Part shown: positions 35,701 through 44,944 of the stretch, piece by piece
Position numbering within the stretch: the first letter of the stretch is position 1
Layout of the letters: each line of letters begins with the position of its first letter
DNA from: Pristimantibacillus sp052113225
GTDB taxonomy: Bacteria; Bacillota; Bacilli; Paenibacillales; Paenibacillaceae
Length of the DNA: 64,000 nucleotides
Direction of reading: 5' to 3'
Assembly (NCBI RefSeq): GCF_052113225.1
Contig: NZ_JBFRCT010000007.1
Location: 186,001 to 250,000, forward strand
The notes under the pieces: generated by a model
Seen by the model: only the letters and a program-made list of their open reading frames with translations
Told to the model about the DNA's origin: nothing
Database searches by the model: none
Position numbers and translations under genes: made by a program

Positions 35701-37360
35701 GGCAACTCAGGAAGTGAATTACGAAGCTGATGGAGCGGAAGTAAAAGCAGAACCGGCAATCGGCTATCATTTTATCGGCTGGAGCGACGGTATTCTGGTG
35801 GATACCCGTAAGGATACCCGGATCGTGGCTGACTTGAACGTCACGGCTAATTTTGAGATTAACGAATATACGCTAACTTATACGGCAGGCCTGCATGGTA
35901 CACTGACCGGTGATGCGGCCCAAATGGTGCTTCACAGCTCGGATGGGACGGAAGTAACGGCTGTTCCGGATGCTGGTTATCGGTTTGTCAGCTGGAGTGA
36001 CGGAGTGGGAACCGCAACAAGAACGGATTTGGGGGTAAGCAGCAACCTGAATGTTACAGCTACCTTTACTGAAATTAGCAATAACAGCAGTGGAAGTAAT
36101 CCAAAGCCGTCTTCTAATTTCGAGATCATCATTGACGGAAAATCTTTTAACCTAGGTGAGCTTAAGTCCTCTAATCGAGGAGAGCAATCGGTTTCAACCA
36201 TTCATCTGAATGCGGATAAAGTGAAAGAGGTGCTTGCCTCCGCGGACCAGAAGGTTACAGTTGCTCTTCCAATCAAGACGGGATCGGATGTTGCAATTGG
36301 CGAGCTGTCCGGCGATGTCCTGCAGATGTTAATTCAGAAGCAAGCGATCTTACGGATCGAGACTGAGTATGCCGTTTACTCTCTGCCAATGGGTTCTATC
36401 AGTTACGAATCGATGGAGAATCTATTAATTGGCAACGTGAATGCCAAGGATGTTGTGATTAGCTTGGAAGTCAGCAAACCAACGACGGAAATGGCTTCAT
36501 TGACCAAGGAAGCAGTCGAGCAAAATCATCTTACCCTGGCAGCACCACCTGTTAATTTCTCGGTATTTGTTTCTTATGGTGGCAAGAAAATCGAGCTTTC
36601 GACATTCGCCTCCTATGTCGAACGGATGATTGCCATTCCGGTGGGCACTCAGAATCCAGCCTTAACGGCAATTGTCGTGGAGCCGGACGGCTCTGTTCGG
36701 CCTGTGCCTACGAAGCAGGCCACGATTGAGGGCAAGCAGTACGCGGTTATCAATAGTCTTACGAACAGCTTGTATGCACTTGTAAGTAAGGCTGTTTCCT
36801 TCCCTGATGTCAACCATCATTGGGCGAAGAGCGCAGTAGAGGATATGGGGTCGCGGTTAATCGTTGGCGGGGCGGGAGAGGGGTTGTTCTACCCGAATAA
36901 AGCGATTACCCGTGCCGAGTTCGCTGCGATTATTGTACGCGCGCTGGGACTCCAATTGGAGAAGGGCATAGGCAGCTTCTCGGACGTGAAAACATCGGCT
37001 TGGTACTCCGCGGCTGTCCAGACTGCTTACTCGCATGAGCTCATTAACGGGTATACGGATGGCAGCTTCCATCCAAACGATAGCATTACCCGTGAACAGG
37101 CTATGAAGATTATAGCCAAAGCGATGGTATTAACGGGTATTCCAGCCGACCTTCAAGAGAGCAAAGTGAACGAGCTGATTAACGGGTTCTCGGATAAAGG
37201 AAGCATCTCGGTATGGGCTAAAAGTGGAATTGCGGCTTGCTTGCAAACCGGAATCGTATCCGGACAGAGTGCTTCGATTCTTGCACCTGCAGCAAAAATT
37301 ACTAGGGCAGAGACTGCTGTACTAATTCAGCGGCTGCTAATGAAATCTAATCTGATCTAA
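32792..37360 (+). CDS. S-layer-anchored protein with BNR-like and InlB-like repeats and three SLH domains
   Basis: Secreted surface protein of 1522 residues. A signal peptide covers about residues 1-47. Residues about 147-381 hold five or six repeats of the type DGVNWT...GVAYGNGTYVAVG...GTILSS, which may form a beta propeller. Residues about 384-1093 contain ten InlB-B-like repeats of about 70 residues, each with a FVGWSDG-type core. A domain of unknown function follows (1110-1330), and three SLH domains (1336-1522; SFPDVNHHWAKS, FSDVKTSAWYS, FSDKGSISVWAKS) anchor it to cell-wall pyruvylated polymer. ATG 32819 has a better-spaced GGGGG site and may be the real start. Adhesion or carbohydrate contact is likely from the repeats, not shown. 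Confidence 0.85.
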   Translation: MSLNIWGIMMNRYAVKKTIAIVLVFAIVVGLLPTAGLGAFAGKAFASGGTDALDGLSWVAKPSGSTDPTDSFRTAAYGNGTIVAAGTPPMPFPGSNGGYMHSGILYGTSTTGVEWTTLTNKAIYNEYEVKTNPNKEHERDHEIRSLVSGGPLNFVGVGYAQYIMYGQQSYLGRIMTSDDGVNWKLIKPPGESGMTLYGVSYGDSGYVAVGASNDINFNQTQAILTSTDGSTWSQSASPGSGALNAVAFGGRTYVAVGSGGAILSSTDGVNWTPQTSGVSTTLRGITYGNGLFVAVGSSGKILTSSNGVNWTASTPPVSGTFYGAAYGDGTYVVVGGNGTILSSPDGQNWQQRSSGTTAVLYGAAYVNGEFMALGANGTILMAQHRLTYTAGSNGTISGSAVQGVRTGGSGTDVTAVGNTGYHFVDWSDGNTDVMRKDDDITGDLSVTANFEINVYDLKYEAGANGSVTGITTQQVTHGGNASTVTAAANPDYHFVSWSDGDTNASRTDSNVTGELSVTAQFAIDTYKLTYTASAGGSIDGQTSKEQIVEVGSDGQAVTATPDTGYHFTGWSDGVETAARPADRNVRTDKSVTASFAINEYALTYTAAEGGRLTGQTTQTVTYGSNGSEITAIPNQGYSFVGWSDGVTTASRMDSAVMSSKNVTALFSINQYTLTYTADTGGSIDQNAIQTVDYGSDGVSVTAIASTGYHFVGWSDGVLTASRQDKNVQANLAVTAEFELNQYDLIYTAGAHGTLTGIVHQTREHSSDGTEIKAAGDAGYHFVRWSDGVNTASRTDLNVTGDLNVSAEFAIDTFKLTYSAGAGGSVTGAATQEVNYEADGAEVKAEPAIGYHFIGWSDGILVNTRKDTRIVANLNVTANFEINEYFLTYSAGDHGTLTGDNLQTVLHGSGGTEVTAAADAGYHFVRWSDGVTTANRTDLNVTGDLNVSAEFAIDTFKLTYSAGAGGSVTGAATQEVNYEADGAEVKAEPAIGYHFIGWSDGILVDTRKDTRIVADLNVTANFEINEYTLTYTAGLHGTLTGDAAQMVLHSSDGTEVTAVPDAGYRFVSWSDGVGTATRTDLGVSSNLNVTATFTEISNNSSGSNPKPSSNFEIIIDGKSFNLGELKSSNRGEQSVSTIHLNADKVKEVLASADQKVTVALPIKTGSDVAIGELSGDVLQMLIQKQAILRIETEYAVYSLPMGSISYESMENLLIGNVNAKDVVISLEVSKPTTEMASLTKEAVEQNHLTLAAPPVNFSVFVSYGGKKIELSTFASYVERMIAIPVGTQNPALTAIVVEPDGSVRPVPTKQATIEGKQYAVINSLTNSLYALVSKAVSFPDVNHHWAKSAVEDMGSRLIVGGAGEGLFYPNKAITRAEFAAIIVRALGLQLEKGIGSFSDVKTSAWYSAAVQTAYSHELINGYTDGSFHPNDSITREQAMKIIAKAMVLTGIPADLQESKVNELINGFSDKGSISVWAKSGIAACLQTGIVSGQSASILAPAAKITRAETAVLIQRLLMKSNLI
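35123..35856 (+). repeat. 426-bp tandem duplication inside the SLH protein gene
   Basis: About 308 bases from 35123 recur nearly identically from 35549, offset by exactly 426 bases (142 codons, two InlB-like repeats). The other repeats in the gene differ far more at DNA level, so this is a recent in-frame duplication. Confidence 0.9.
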
Positions 37361-37362
37361 CA

Positions 37363-37402
37363 AAAAGAAGCTTCTCGTCCGATCTGGATGAGAAGCTTCT
37401 TT
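37363..37402. terminator. Bidirectional rho-independent terminator
   Basis: AAAAGAAGCTTCTC pairs with GAGAAGCTTCTTTT between the convergent SLH-protein and YesN-type regulator genes. Confidence 0.88.
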
Positions 37403-37411
37403 TGTTTACGC

Positions 37412-39037
37412 CTAGTTAGCAACCTTATTCCGATATTCCTGAGGCGTGATGCCAAAATGCTTTTTAAATAATTGAATAAAATAGCTTGGCTTCTGGTAGC
37501 CGAGCATGACCGAGATTTCATAGATTTTCTCATCGGTTTGGGCGAGCAGCTCAGCTGACTTCTCCATCCTGGCACGGAGTAAATATTCGCTGATGCCTTC
37601 CCCGGTCTCCATTTTATAAATTTTCGACAAGTAGGAAGGATTTAGATAAACATGAGTAGAGATGGAGTGAAGCGATGCCTGCTCCAAATGGCCATGAATA
37701 AACTCCTGGACTTTACGGATGATGCCCGAACGTGAATCCTTATCTTCACTATTAACCGACTTCTGATAGGAAGTTATGGATCGGCTTGTCCATGCACGCA
37801 AATCCTCAACGGAATTGATCGGACTGCCATTCGCGAAAGCGTGGAAATCATCGCCGATCATGTCAGAGAGCCATTTCTTGTTCTTGTGTGCTAATGCAGC
37901 AAGAGAGGCAGCGATAGAGAAATAGGCTTCCAGCACATGCTCTTGGGAACCACGCCATTCTTCTTCGATCTCCCGGAAAATCGCCTCGAGCTTGTCGTTT
38001 GCAATCTCCCATTGACCAAGCTCGAGCATCTGCAAGACGGATGGCGGGCGGTACAGCTCGCCGAGCAGCTGAGGGGCTCCGCGTGTAGGCTCTTTAGCGA
38101 GCGACACGAATAGGTCTCTCTCACCGCCGATGAACTGACGGAAGTTAGTGATGGAATTCTGATAGAGCGGGTTTACATCTTGTGGGAATGTGCCGCTTTT
38201 ACTCGTTAGAATGGAGATGCCGACCTTGAGATAGGCCTTCACAACATGCTGCAGCTGGAAGGCATGGCTTTCGATCCAGCCGTCGAGGTCAGTCGGTATG
38301 GTTGAACCGACTTTGGCTTTTAAAAGACAGACAATAAACCCGTTCGAGTCCTTGCAATGCCACATATCCAGCTGATCCCCAAACACTTCTTCCGCCATAT
38401 TGGATAGGGCATAATCAATGAGGGCCTCACTTTCTCCATCATCATACAGCCGATCCTCATCGTCTAACCGGAGCAGCAAGACATGGAACGGATCTCCCTC
38501 CTGGAAAGGGATCGAATAGGTTGCTAGCTTTTTGGACAAATGCTGCAGCGTTATCGATTGCTTGCCGCTTAAGAGATCAAGAAGCAAATACTCCCGCAGC
38601 TTAGGCAATTGTTCACGAAGGGAGTACATGGCTCGCTGCATAGAGCTGATCTCCAGCCATTCCTGCTCGAGTTCCTTAATTGCCCTTCGGACCGAAGTGA
38701 GAAGCTCATCATCAGATGCGGGCTTTAGTAAGTAATCAGTGGATTTCAACTTCAGTGCCTGCTTCGTATATTCAAAATCGGAATACCCGGAGAGCAGGAT
38801 GCATTTCGTATGCTTCCAGTTCTGTTTAATTTCCTGAATAAGCTCAAGTCCCGTCATGCCAGGCATCCGGATATCGGTAATGACGACATCAATTGCGTGT
38901 ACATGCATCAGCTCGATCGCTTCAGGACCGGAATAAGCTTTATGTACGACATCGATCCCGGCCTCATCCCATGGCAGCATATCTGCAAGATCATCTGCCA
39001 GTATGGATTGGTCATCTACTATAAGAAGTTGGCGCAT
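37412..39037 (-). CDS. YesN-type response regulator with AraC DNA-binding domain
   Basis: Regulator of 541 residues. The receiver domain (1-120) has phospho-acceptor Asp 55 in VITDIRMPGMTG and Lys in YLLKPASD. A long linker domain follows. The AraC-type double helix-turn-helix (about 440-541) includes VYLNPSYLSKIYKMETG and the family ending GYQKPSYFIQLFKKHFGITP. It pairs with the YesM-type kinase upstream and probably activates the divergent Lpl-type transporter and perhaps the glucanase. Its ribosome binding site AGGAGG adjoins a tandem hairpin array. Confidence 0.92.
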   Translation of the reverse strand: MRQLLIVDDQSILADDLADMLPWDEAGIDVVHKAYSGPEAIELMHVHAIDVVITDIRMPGMTGLELIQEIKQNWKHTKCILLSGYSDFEYTKQALKLKSTDYLLKPASDDELLTSVRRAIKELEQEWLEISSMQRAMYSLREQLPKLREYLLLDLLSGKQSITLQHLSKKLATYSIPFQEGDPFHVLLLRLDDEDRLYDDGESEALIDYALSNMAEEVFGDQLDMWHCKDSNGFIVCLLKAKVGSTIPTDLDGWIESHAFQLQHVVKAYLKVGISILTSKSGTFPQDVNPLYQNSITNFRQFIGGERDLFVSLAKEPTRGAPQLLGELYRPPSVLQMLELGQWEIANDKLEAIFREIEEEWRGSQEHVLEAYFSIAASLAALAHKNKKWLSDMIGDDFHAFANGSPINSVEDLRAWTSRSITSYQKSVNSEDKDSRSGIIRKVQEFIHGHLEQASLHSISTHVYLNPSYLSKIYKMETGEGISEYLLRARMEKSAELLAQTDEKIYEISVMLGYQKPSYFIQLFKKHFGITPQEYRNKVAN

Positions 39038-39051
39038 GTTAAGTTCCTCCT

Positions 39052-39174
39052 AAAAAGAATTGTGAAGCAATTCTTACTTCGTAAGCATAGGCTTAAAGAA
39101 TTGTGAAGCAATTCTTACTTCGTAAGCATAGGCTTAAAGAATTGTGAAGCAATTCTTGCATCGTAAGCATAGGC
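39052..39174 (-). repeat. Tandem 41-bp hairpin repeat array between kinase and regulator genes
   Basis: Three copies with anchors at 39057, 39098 and 39139, exactly 41 bases apart. In the gene direction each is CTATGCTTACGAAGTAAG, AATTGCTTCACAATTC and TTTAAGC; arms AAGAATTG and CAATTCTT pair. The array fills the whole gap from the kinase stop (39175) to the regulator ribosome site, and the last copy ends TTTTTAGGAGG. It is almost the same sequence as the array before rnhA. Confidence 0.92.
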
Positions 39175-40902
39175 CTAAAATGAATTGTTTGTTTCATTTG
39201 GCCAATACAGCTCAACGGTAAGTCCGCCGTCATCACCTCGGTAGAGTCGTACGCCAGCTTCTTGTCCATATTGGAGCAGCATACGCTGGCGTGTATTCCA
39301 TAACGCGCAGCCCTTATCCTCGGTAGGAGGCATGGACATTTGCAGCTTCAACTGGACGAGCTGTTCCTCGGTAACACCAATGCCGTTATCTGTGACGGTA
39401 ATGAGGTTGTAGCGGTCATTTTGCGAGCCTGTAATTTGGACTTCGCCAGTACCGATAGGCTCCAAACCGTGCACAACGGCATTTTCTACAATTGGCTGCA
39501 GGATTAGTCTTGGGATTTCAAGTTCTTCCATTGCCTCTGGAATCGTAATGACATAGGTCATATCCTGGACATTCATTGCTTGGATAGCAAGATAGCTTTT
39601 GACAAGATCCACTTCTTCGCGCAAGTAGGCCAGCTGTCTCTCGGATCTGGTTGTATAACGGTAATAACGGCTGAGATGAAGAGCAAGCTCCATAACCGAT
39701 TCTTTCTCTCCTAGTCTCGTTAAGCTGCGAATGAGAGAGAAGCAATTATAGAGGAAATGCGGATTGATCTGGGACTGTAATTGCTTCAGGTTAGCATCTC
39801 TTGAACGGATCTGTTCGAGATAGACGTTCTGAATCAGCTGCTCGATCTGGACAGCCATATCGTTGAAGCTGACGAGCAGGAAGTGAAACTCGTTATTTGG
39901 ATGGAAGACTTTAAGCTTCGGATATTCACCTTTCTTCAGCTTCTTCACACCGCGGATAAGCTCACGGATGGGTACCTGGACATTTGTGAAGAGGATATAG
40001 GCCGCAATCGTACTGCCGATAAGTAAAAATACGATGCAGATATAGAAGAGATTGCTGTTTGTTGTAATCGGTCTGACAACATCATCAATCGGCAAATAAT
40101 CAAACAGATACCAGCCCAGCTCGGGCATGTATACGCTATTCACGGTATATTCGGTTCCGTTCAGTTTAATCCGGTTGTACTGGGCATGCGACAGCTTGTT
40201 TAAATTAATTTTAGAGAGAAGCGTTTGCTGAAGCTCTCTATCAGAGCCGTTCACGGCTAATATTTGCTGGTCAGGTGAAACGAAGAAGGCATCTCCTTTG
40301 CCGCCTTGCTTAAAGCGTTCAAGGGCTTTCACTAATTCATCTGCCGCAAAGCTGACCTCTACGACCAGACCGGCTTTCTCGGATGAACTGTCGTAGGGCT
40401 CGCTCAGAAATCGGACAAATCTCGGGTTGTGCTGGTAATAGGGGGCGACATTCTCGGTATATTTCCATACCTTTGAATAGTTTTTGGTGACTAGCTCTTT
40501 ATCGTATTCCAGATGGAAGTCGGTTGAGACGAAGGTGTTGGTAGCCGGCGCATAGATGCTTATCGTTGTATCCCACGGGGAAGAGGCGTTAATGAGCCGG
40601 AGCTTGTCGGCAATCCGGATCTTCTGATCGGTTTGTTCATATAAGGTGGCGATTTCCAGAAACTCGAGGGTGCGAACGTTAATATCTTCTGTGATCATGA
40701 GGCCGCTCCTCGCAAGCTGGCTTGCCGTCTCATCGGTTTTGTCGGCGAAATAGGACAAGTCTTTATGCATGGAGATTTCAACTTCATTCATCACAACATC
40801 CATACTTGTTTTATTCGAGTACCAATAGAGTAAGATAATCGGAATGAGCAGCAAAACGATGATGCCGACTATTTTTGTAAACGTATTCATTCGCAGCGAC
40901 AT
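39175..40902 (-). CDS. YesM-type sensor histidine kinase
   Basis: Membrane kinase of 575 residues. Helices at about 8-27 and 283-306 flank a large extracellular sensor domain of dCache type. A HAMP segment follows, then the His_kinase region with His 382 in SQINPHFLYNCFS, and an ATPase domain (LQPIVENAVVHGLEP, VTDNGIG). It should sense an extracellular saccharide or the loaded binding protein and phosphorylate the YesN-type partner. GGGGAG precedes ATG by about 8 bases. It is divergent from the transporter operon by under 200 bases. Confidence 0.93.
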   Translation of the reverse strand: MSLRMNTFTKIVGIIVLLLIPIILLYWYSNKTSMDVVMNEVEISMHKDLSYFADKTDETASQLARSGLMITEDINVRTLEFLEIATLYEQTDQKIRIADKLRLINASSPWDTTISIYAPATNTFVSTDFHLEYDKELVTKNYSKVWKYTENVAPYYQHNPRFVRFLSEPYDSSSEKAGLVVEVSFAADELVKALERFKQGGKGDAFFVSPDQQILAVNGSDRELQQTLLSKINLNKLSHAQYNRIKLNGTEYTVNSVYMPELGWYLFDYLPIDDVVRPITTNSNLFYICIVFLLIGSTIAAYILFTNVQVPIRELIRGVKKLKKGEYPKLKVFHPNNEFHFLLVSFNDMAVQIEQLIQNVYLEQIRSRDANLKQLQSQINPHFLYNCFSLIRSLTRLGEKESVMELALHLSRYYRYTTRSERQLAYLREEVDLVKSYLAIQAMNVQDMTYVITIPEAMEELEIPRLILQPIVENAVVHGLEPIGTGEVQITGSQNDRYNLITVTDNGIGVTEEQLVQLKLQMSMPPTEDKGCALWNTRQRMLLQYGQEAGVRLYRGDDGGLTVELYWPNETNNSF

Positions 40903-41064
40903 ACTTGTTCGTCTCCCCGCATCAAAGTGGATGAAAACAAAAGAAATGGGTATCGTTCTAAAATCATTGGCGCAGACTTGCTGATTCCCCGATTGCTATA
41001 CTTACTATACATCATGATGAAACTCTGTCAATCGACAAAAAGAACAGCGGAAAGGACAATGGGG

Positions 41065-42030
41065 ATGGGGACAACAACAAAGGCGATAGCCCGTAATGAG
41101 GTCATTAGAGAGAGCACTGAAAAAACTAAAGCAAGAGGTTTCCTGAAAAGGACATGGCCGCTGCATCTCATGCTGCTTCCGGCAGTCATCTTGCAATTTA
41201 TCTTTGTGTACGTACCTCTCGGGGGATTGGTAATCGCTTTTCAAGATTATAAACCTTACGATGGTATTTTCCATTCCAAGTGGGTTGGGCTTGAGCATTT
41301 CAAGTTTATGTTCGATTATCCGGACATTCAGCAAGTCATTACAAACACAGCGTTTATCGCTTGCTTGAAGATTATTTGCGGCATTATCGTGCCGTTTATC
41401 TTCGCGCTTCTGCTAAACGAAGTGAACTTTAATCCATTCAAACGTACTGTTCAAACCCTGGTCTATTTGCCATACTTCATTTCCTGGGTATTCCTCGGCG
41501 GGATCTTGAACGATATGCTGGCTTCGGATGGGATCATTAACTCTGTGCTGCATGATTGGTTCGGGGTGAAAGAATCGATCCTGTTCCTCGGGGACGGAGA
41601 TTGGTTCCGATTCGTCGTTGTACTTAGTGATGTATGGCAGCAATTTGGTTACGGTACAATCGTCTACTTAGCAGCGCTTGCGGGGGTTAATCCATCCCTT
41701 TACGAGGCAGCAGAGGTCGATGGCGCCACACGTTGGAAGCAAACCTGGCATGTTACGATTCCTTCGCTCTTGCCAATCGTAATTGTTGTAGGTACGCTTG
41801 CACTTGGTAATATTTTGAACGCAGGCTTTGACCAAATCTTCAACTTGTATAATCCGCTAGTCTACGATAAAGGCGATATCATTGATACTTTCGTTTATCG
41901 GACGGGTATTTTGAACGGGCAGTACAGCTTGGCGACAGCAGTCGGCATATTCAAATCACTCATTGGTTTCGTGCTCATTATTGTTGGCTATAAGCTTGCT
42001 CATAAATATGCGGATTATAAAATCTTCTAG
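41065..42030 (+). CDS. ABC transporter permease, LplB type
   Basis: Sugar permease of about 321 residues, first gene of an Lpl-type importer. Six membrane helices start with HLMLLPAVILQFIFVYVPL, and the EAA loop reads SLYEAAEVDGATRWKQTWHV. The frame is open from 40927, but that part lacks family similarity; ATG 41065, or 41059, follows an AAAGGA site. It is followed by the second permease after 18 bases. Confidence 0.9.
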   Translation: MGTTTKAIARNEVIRESTEKTKARGFLKRTWPLHLMLLPAVILQFIFVYVPLGGLVIAFQDYKPYDGIFHSKWVGLEHFKFMFDYPDIQQVITNTAFIACLKIICGIIVPFIFALLLNEVNFNPFKRTVQTLVYLPYFISWVFLGGILNDMLASDGIINSVLHDWFGVKESILFLGDGDWFRFVVVLSDVWQQFGYGTIVYLAALAGVNPSLYEAAEVDGATRWKQTWHVTIPSLLPIVIVVGTLALGNILNAGFDQIFNLYNPLVYDKGDIIDTFVYRTGILNGQYSLATAVGIFKSLIGFVLIIVGYKLAHKYADYKIF

Positions 42031-42048
42031 AAAGGGGTACCTGCGTAC

Positions 42049-42927
42049 ATGTATCAGAAAACATTAGGCTACCGTGTATTCTCTATCTTTAACTATCTTC
42101 TCTTAAGTCTCGCGGGACTGCTGTGCATTATACCAATCATTCATATTCTATCTATCAGCTTTAGTGCCAGTGCCCCTGCGAATGCGCATTTGGTCGGCAT
42201 GTGGCCGGTAGACTTCAACACTGAATCGTATACGAAAACAATGAATAACCCGAACTTCCTCCGGGCGTTCTGGATTTCGATCTTTCGGACAGCGCTTGGC
42301 GCCTCGATTACACTAGCTGTTATTACATTAGGCGGATATGCGTTGTCGAAGGATACAACGGTATTCAAGAGCCGGTCGAGATACGCTTGGTATTTCGTAT
42401 TTACGATGTGGTTCAGCGGCGGTATCGTTCCGCTTTATATCGTCATTCGTAATCTCCACATGATGAATACGATTTGGGCGCTCGTTCTTCCAGGCTCGGT
42501 TGCTGTATTCAATATGATTCTCTTGATGAATTTCTTCCGTGCAACTCCGAAGGAGCTGGAAGAAGCAGCCTTTATTGACGGAGCAGGACATTTCTCGATC
42601 TTATTCCGAATCTATCTTCCTCTGGCAATGCCGGCACTTGCAACGATGTCCTTGTTCACGATTGTTGGCAACTGGAATGCATGGTTTGACGCTTTGCTTT
42701 ATATTAACGATTATCGGAATTACCCGCTGGCAACCTTCTTGCAGACGATTATCGTACAGCAGGATTTCAGCAAGCTGAACCCCGATGTTAACGAGCTGAA
42801 GAACATCTCGCAGCGTACGGTGAAGGCAGCGCAGATCTTTATCGGAATGCTTCCGGTGCTGCTTGTATATCCTTTTCTGCAGCGGTTTTTCGTCAAAGGG
42901 ATTGTCCTTGGGGCGGTAAAAGAATAA
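42049..42927 (+). CDS. ABC transporter permease, LplC/YtcP type
   Basis: Second permease, 292 residues, with six helices. The EAA loop is ELEEAAFIDGAGHFSILFRI and the N-terminal RVFSIFNYLLLSLAGLLCI is typical for YtcP/LplC. GAAAGGGG lies upstream of the ATG. No ATPase gene is adjacent, as is usual for this class, which uses a shared MsmX-type ATPase. Confidence 0.92.
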   Translation: MYQKTLGYRVFSIFNYLLLSLAGLLCIIPIIHILSISFSASAPANAHLVGMWPVDFNTESYTKTMNNPNFLRAFWISIFRTALGASITLAVITLGGYALSKDTTVFKSRSRYAWYFVFTMWFSGGIVPLYIVIRNLHMMNTIWALVLPGSVAVFNMILLMNFFRATPKELEEAAFIDGAGHFSILFRIYLPLAMPALATMSLFTIVGNWNAWFDALLYINDYRNYPLATFLQTIIVQQDFSKLNPDVNELKNISQRTVKAAQIFIGMLPVLLVYPFLQRFFVKGIVLGAVKE

Positions 42928-43063
42928 GAATTTAAGAAGATAATAAATTGGTATCGTACTCAAAATTATGGTATTTCTATCAGTAAAAACCAAGACTATA
43001 GTATTACTTGAGAGTAAATAAAGCGCTCTCATCTATGAATAATCATATTACGGGGGGAAAACA

Positions 43064-44845
43064 ATGCGTAATTCAATGAAAAAGCTAATGCTCGTTTCGT
43101 TGACTGGTGTACTTGCAGCAAGCCTTGCGGCATGCGGATCAAGCAACAATAATAACGGCAACAACCAGCCAGCCAGCGAAAAACCTTCAAACTCAGGCAA
43201 CGCAGCAGCTACAAACAACGCGGCTACTAACGATGCGGGCAGCGGCGTAGACGAAACCGGCTGGGACGGCACGAAATATGCTGAGCCTATTACACTTACA
43301 ACAGTAAAAGGCGTAGGTACCAACTACTTCTTCAAGACTGGCGAAACGATGGAAAACAACGTTTTGCAGAAGTATATGAAAGAAAACCTTGGCATCGATG
43401 TAAAGTATGACTGGGTAGTGACGGATACAAATGACGCTTACAAAACAAAGCTTCGTCTGATGCTTTCCTCCGGCGAGAAAATGCCAGACGTCATTACTTA
43501 CCGCGGTGACATGGAGACGGTTAACATGCTGATTGACTCCGGTCAATTCATGTCGGTTAACGATCTGTTCGATAAATACGCTGGTGACGAGTACAAAAAA
43601 GCAGCTGCTCTGAACCCGGATACGTTCCTTCCTGTAACACGTGACGGAGAGAAAATGGCCTTGCCAGTTCTCGATTATGCATACAACGATGACATGGTTC
43701 TTTGGCTGCGCCAAGATTGGATGGATAAACTGGGTCTGCAAGCTCCAAAAACAGTAGCTGACCTCGAAGTCATTATGGATGCTTTCACAAACAAAGACCC
43801 AGACGGCAACGGCAAACCAGATACATTTGGTATGGCTCTTGGCTTCAAGAACGGCTTCTTGAACTGGATGACAGACGTAAGCTGGCTGTTCGGCGCTTAC
43901 GGTACAATGCCAGGTCAATGGAACAAAGCTGCTGACGGTACGCTGGCATTTGGATCAGTTGATCCAGCGTCGAAGCAAGCTCTCGGTACATTGAAAAACT
44001 GGATGGATAAGGGCTGGATCTCGAAAGACTCTGGTCTGAAGGATGATACTTCCGGTTCCGAGTTCTTCACGAAAGGTCAAGCAGGCGCAATTGTAGGCCG
44101 TAACTGGCTTCCAGACTGGCCGTTTGGCGACCTGATCAACAACGTTCCAGGCGCGAAATACAAAGCATACCCGATTCCTGCTGGTCCAGACGGTAAAATT
44201 GGTTCCCAAAGCGGCAACCCATCCGTTAACGGTTGGATGCTGATCAACAAAAAAGCAGAGCATCCTGAAGCGCTGCTCCGTTACTATAACTTCTTCTTCG
44301 ATAACTGGGCTAACCCAGCAAAAGGCAGCCAGTTCGAGAACGGCTTCGCAGAAGGCTACGACTGGGCTAAATTGCCAGACGGCACGATTACAAAAGACCC
44401 GCAAAAATATCCGGACCTGTTCCCGAACTATGCGGACCGCACGCATCTTGTAGAACCAATTTACTACTCGCTGACATTTGAAGGTGCACGTCAACCGTCC
44501 TTGTACGCAGATACCATGATTAAGATTGCCAATGGCGAAGCGATGACGACTCCTTACGAGGAGCAAACCAAGGCCATCCGTAAGCCAGAGAATGTTGAAG
44601 CGATGAAGATTGTTATGGAGCAAAAAGAAATTCGTATGAAAAACTACTTCCAAGGTCCTCTGACGGAAACGATGAAATCGAAGAACGAATTGCTAAACAA
44701 GCTTGTTAACGAATCGTTCTCCAAAATCATCTACGGTCAAGCACCAATCGATTCGTTCGATACAATGGTAGAGAACTGGAAGAAATCCGGCGGCGACCAA
44801 GTGACGAAAGAAGTTAACGAGTGGTACGCTTCGGCTTCGAAATAA
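43064..44845 (+). CDS. ABC transporter substrate-binding lipoprotein, LplA type
   Basis: Extracellular binding protein of 593 residues, the long form typical of LplA/YtcQ partners. The signal peptide ends in a lipobox (SLAACGSSN), then an Asn/Ala/Ser linker. The mature protein has DVITYRGDMETVNMLIDSGQ and NKDPDGNGKPDTFGMALGF, where the Asp/Asn-rich loop resembles a calcium site of this family. It is separated from the permeases by 136 bases with a strong GGGGGG site. From its context the ligand is likely an oligosaccharide released by the downstream glucanase. Confidence 0.93.
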   Translation: MRNSMKKLMLVSLTGVLAASLAACGSSNNNNGNNQPASEKPSNSGNAAATNNAATNDAGSGVDETGWDGTKYAEPITLTTVKGVGTNYFFKTGETMENNVLQKYMKENLGIDVKYDWVVTDTNDAYKTKLRLMLSSGEKMPDVITYRGDMETVNMLIDSGQFMSVNDLFDKYAGDEYKKAAALNPDTFLPVTRDGEKMALPVLDYAYNDDMVLWLRQDWMDKLGLQAPKTVADLEVIMDAFTNKDPDGNGKPDTFGMALGFKNGFLNWMTDVSWLFGAYGTMPGQWNKAADGTLAFGSVDPASKQALGTLKNWMDKGWISKDSGLKDDTSGSEFFTKGQAGAIVGRNWLPDWPFGDLINNVPGAKYKAYPIPAGPDGKIGSQSGNPSVNGWMLINKKAEHPEALLRYYNFFFDNWANPAKGSQFENGFAEGYDWAKLPDGTITKDPQKYPDLFPNYADRTHLVEPIYYSLTFEGARQPSLYADTMIKIANGEAMTTPYEEQTKAIRKPENVEAMKIVMEQKEIRMKNYFQGPLTETMKSKNELLNKLVNESFSKIIYGQAPIDSFDTMVENWKKSGGDQVTKEVNEWYASASK

Positions 44846-44878
44846 TCTAGCAGTAAGCAATAAGCATTTGCAACAGGA

Positions 44879-44916
44879 TAAGGAACGCCATATTTATGCC
44901 AGGGCGTTCCTTTTCT
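44879..44916 (+). terminator. Rho-independent terminator after the binding-protein gene
   Basis: AAGGAACGCC pairs with GGGCGTTCCTTTT. It separates the transporter operon from the glucanase gene, which therefore needs its own promoter. Confidence 0.82.
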
Positions 44917-44944
44917 ATTGCCAAAATCTATTTTTTCAACATTC

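Noticed and set aside
40927..41064. N-terminal extension of the LplB-type permease
   Set aside because: It overlaps the divergent promoter region between kinase and transporter and has no family similarity; a ribosome site precedes ATG 41065.
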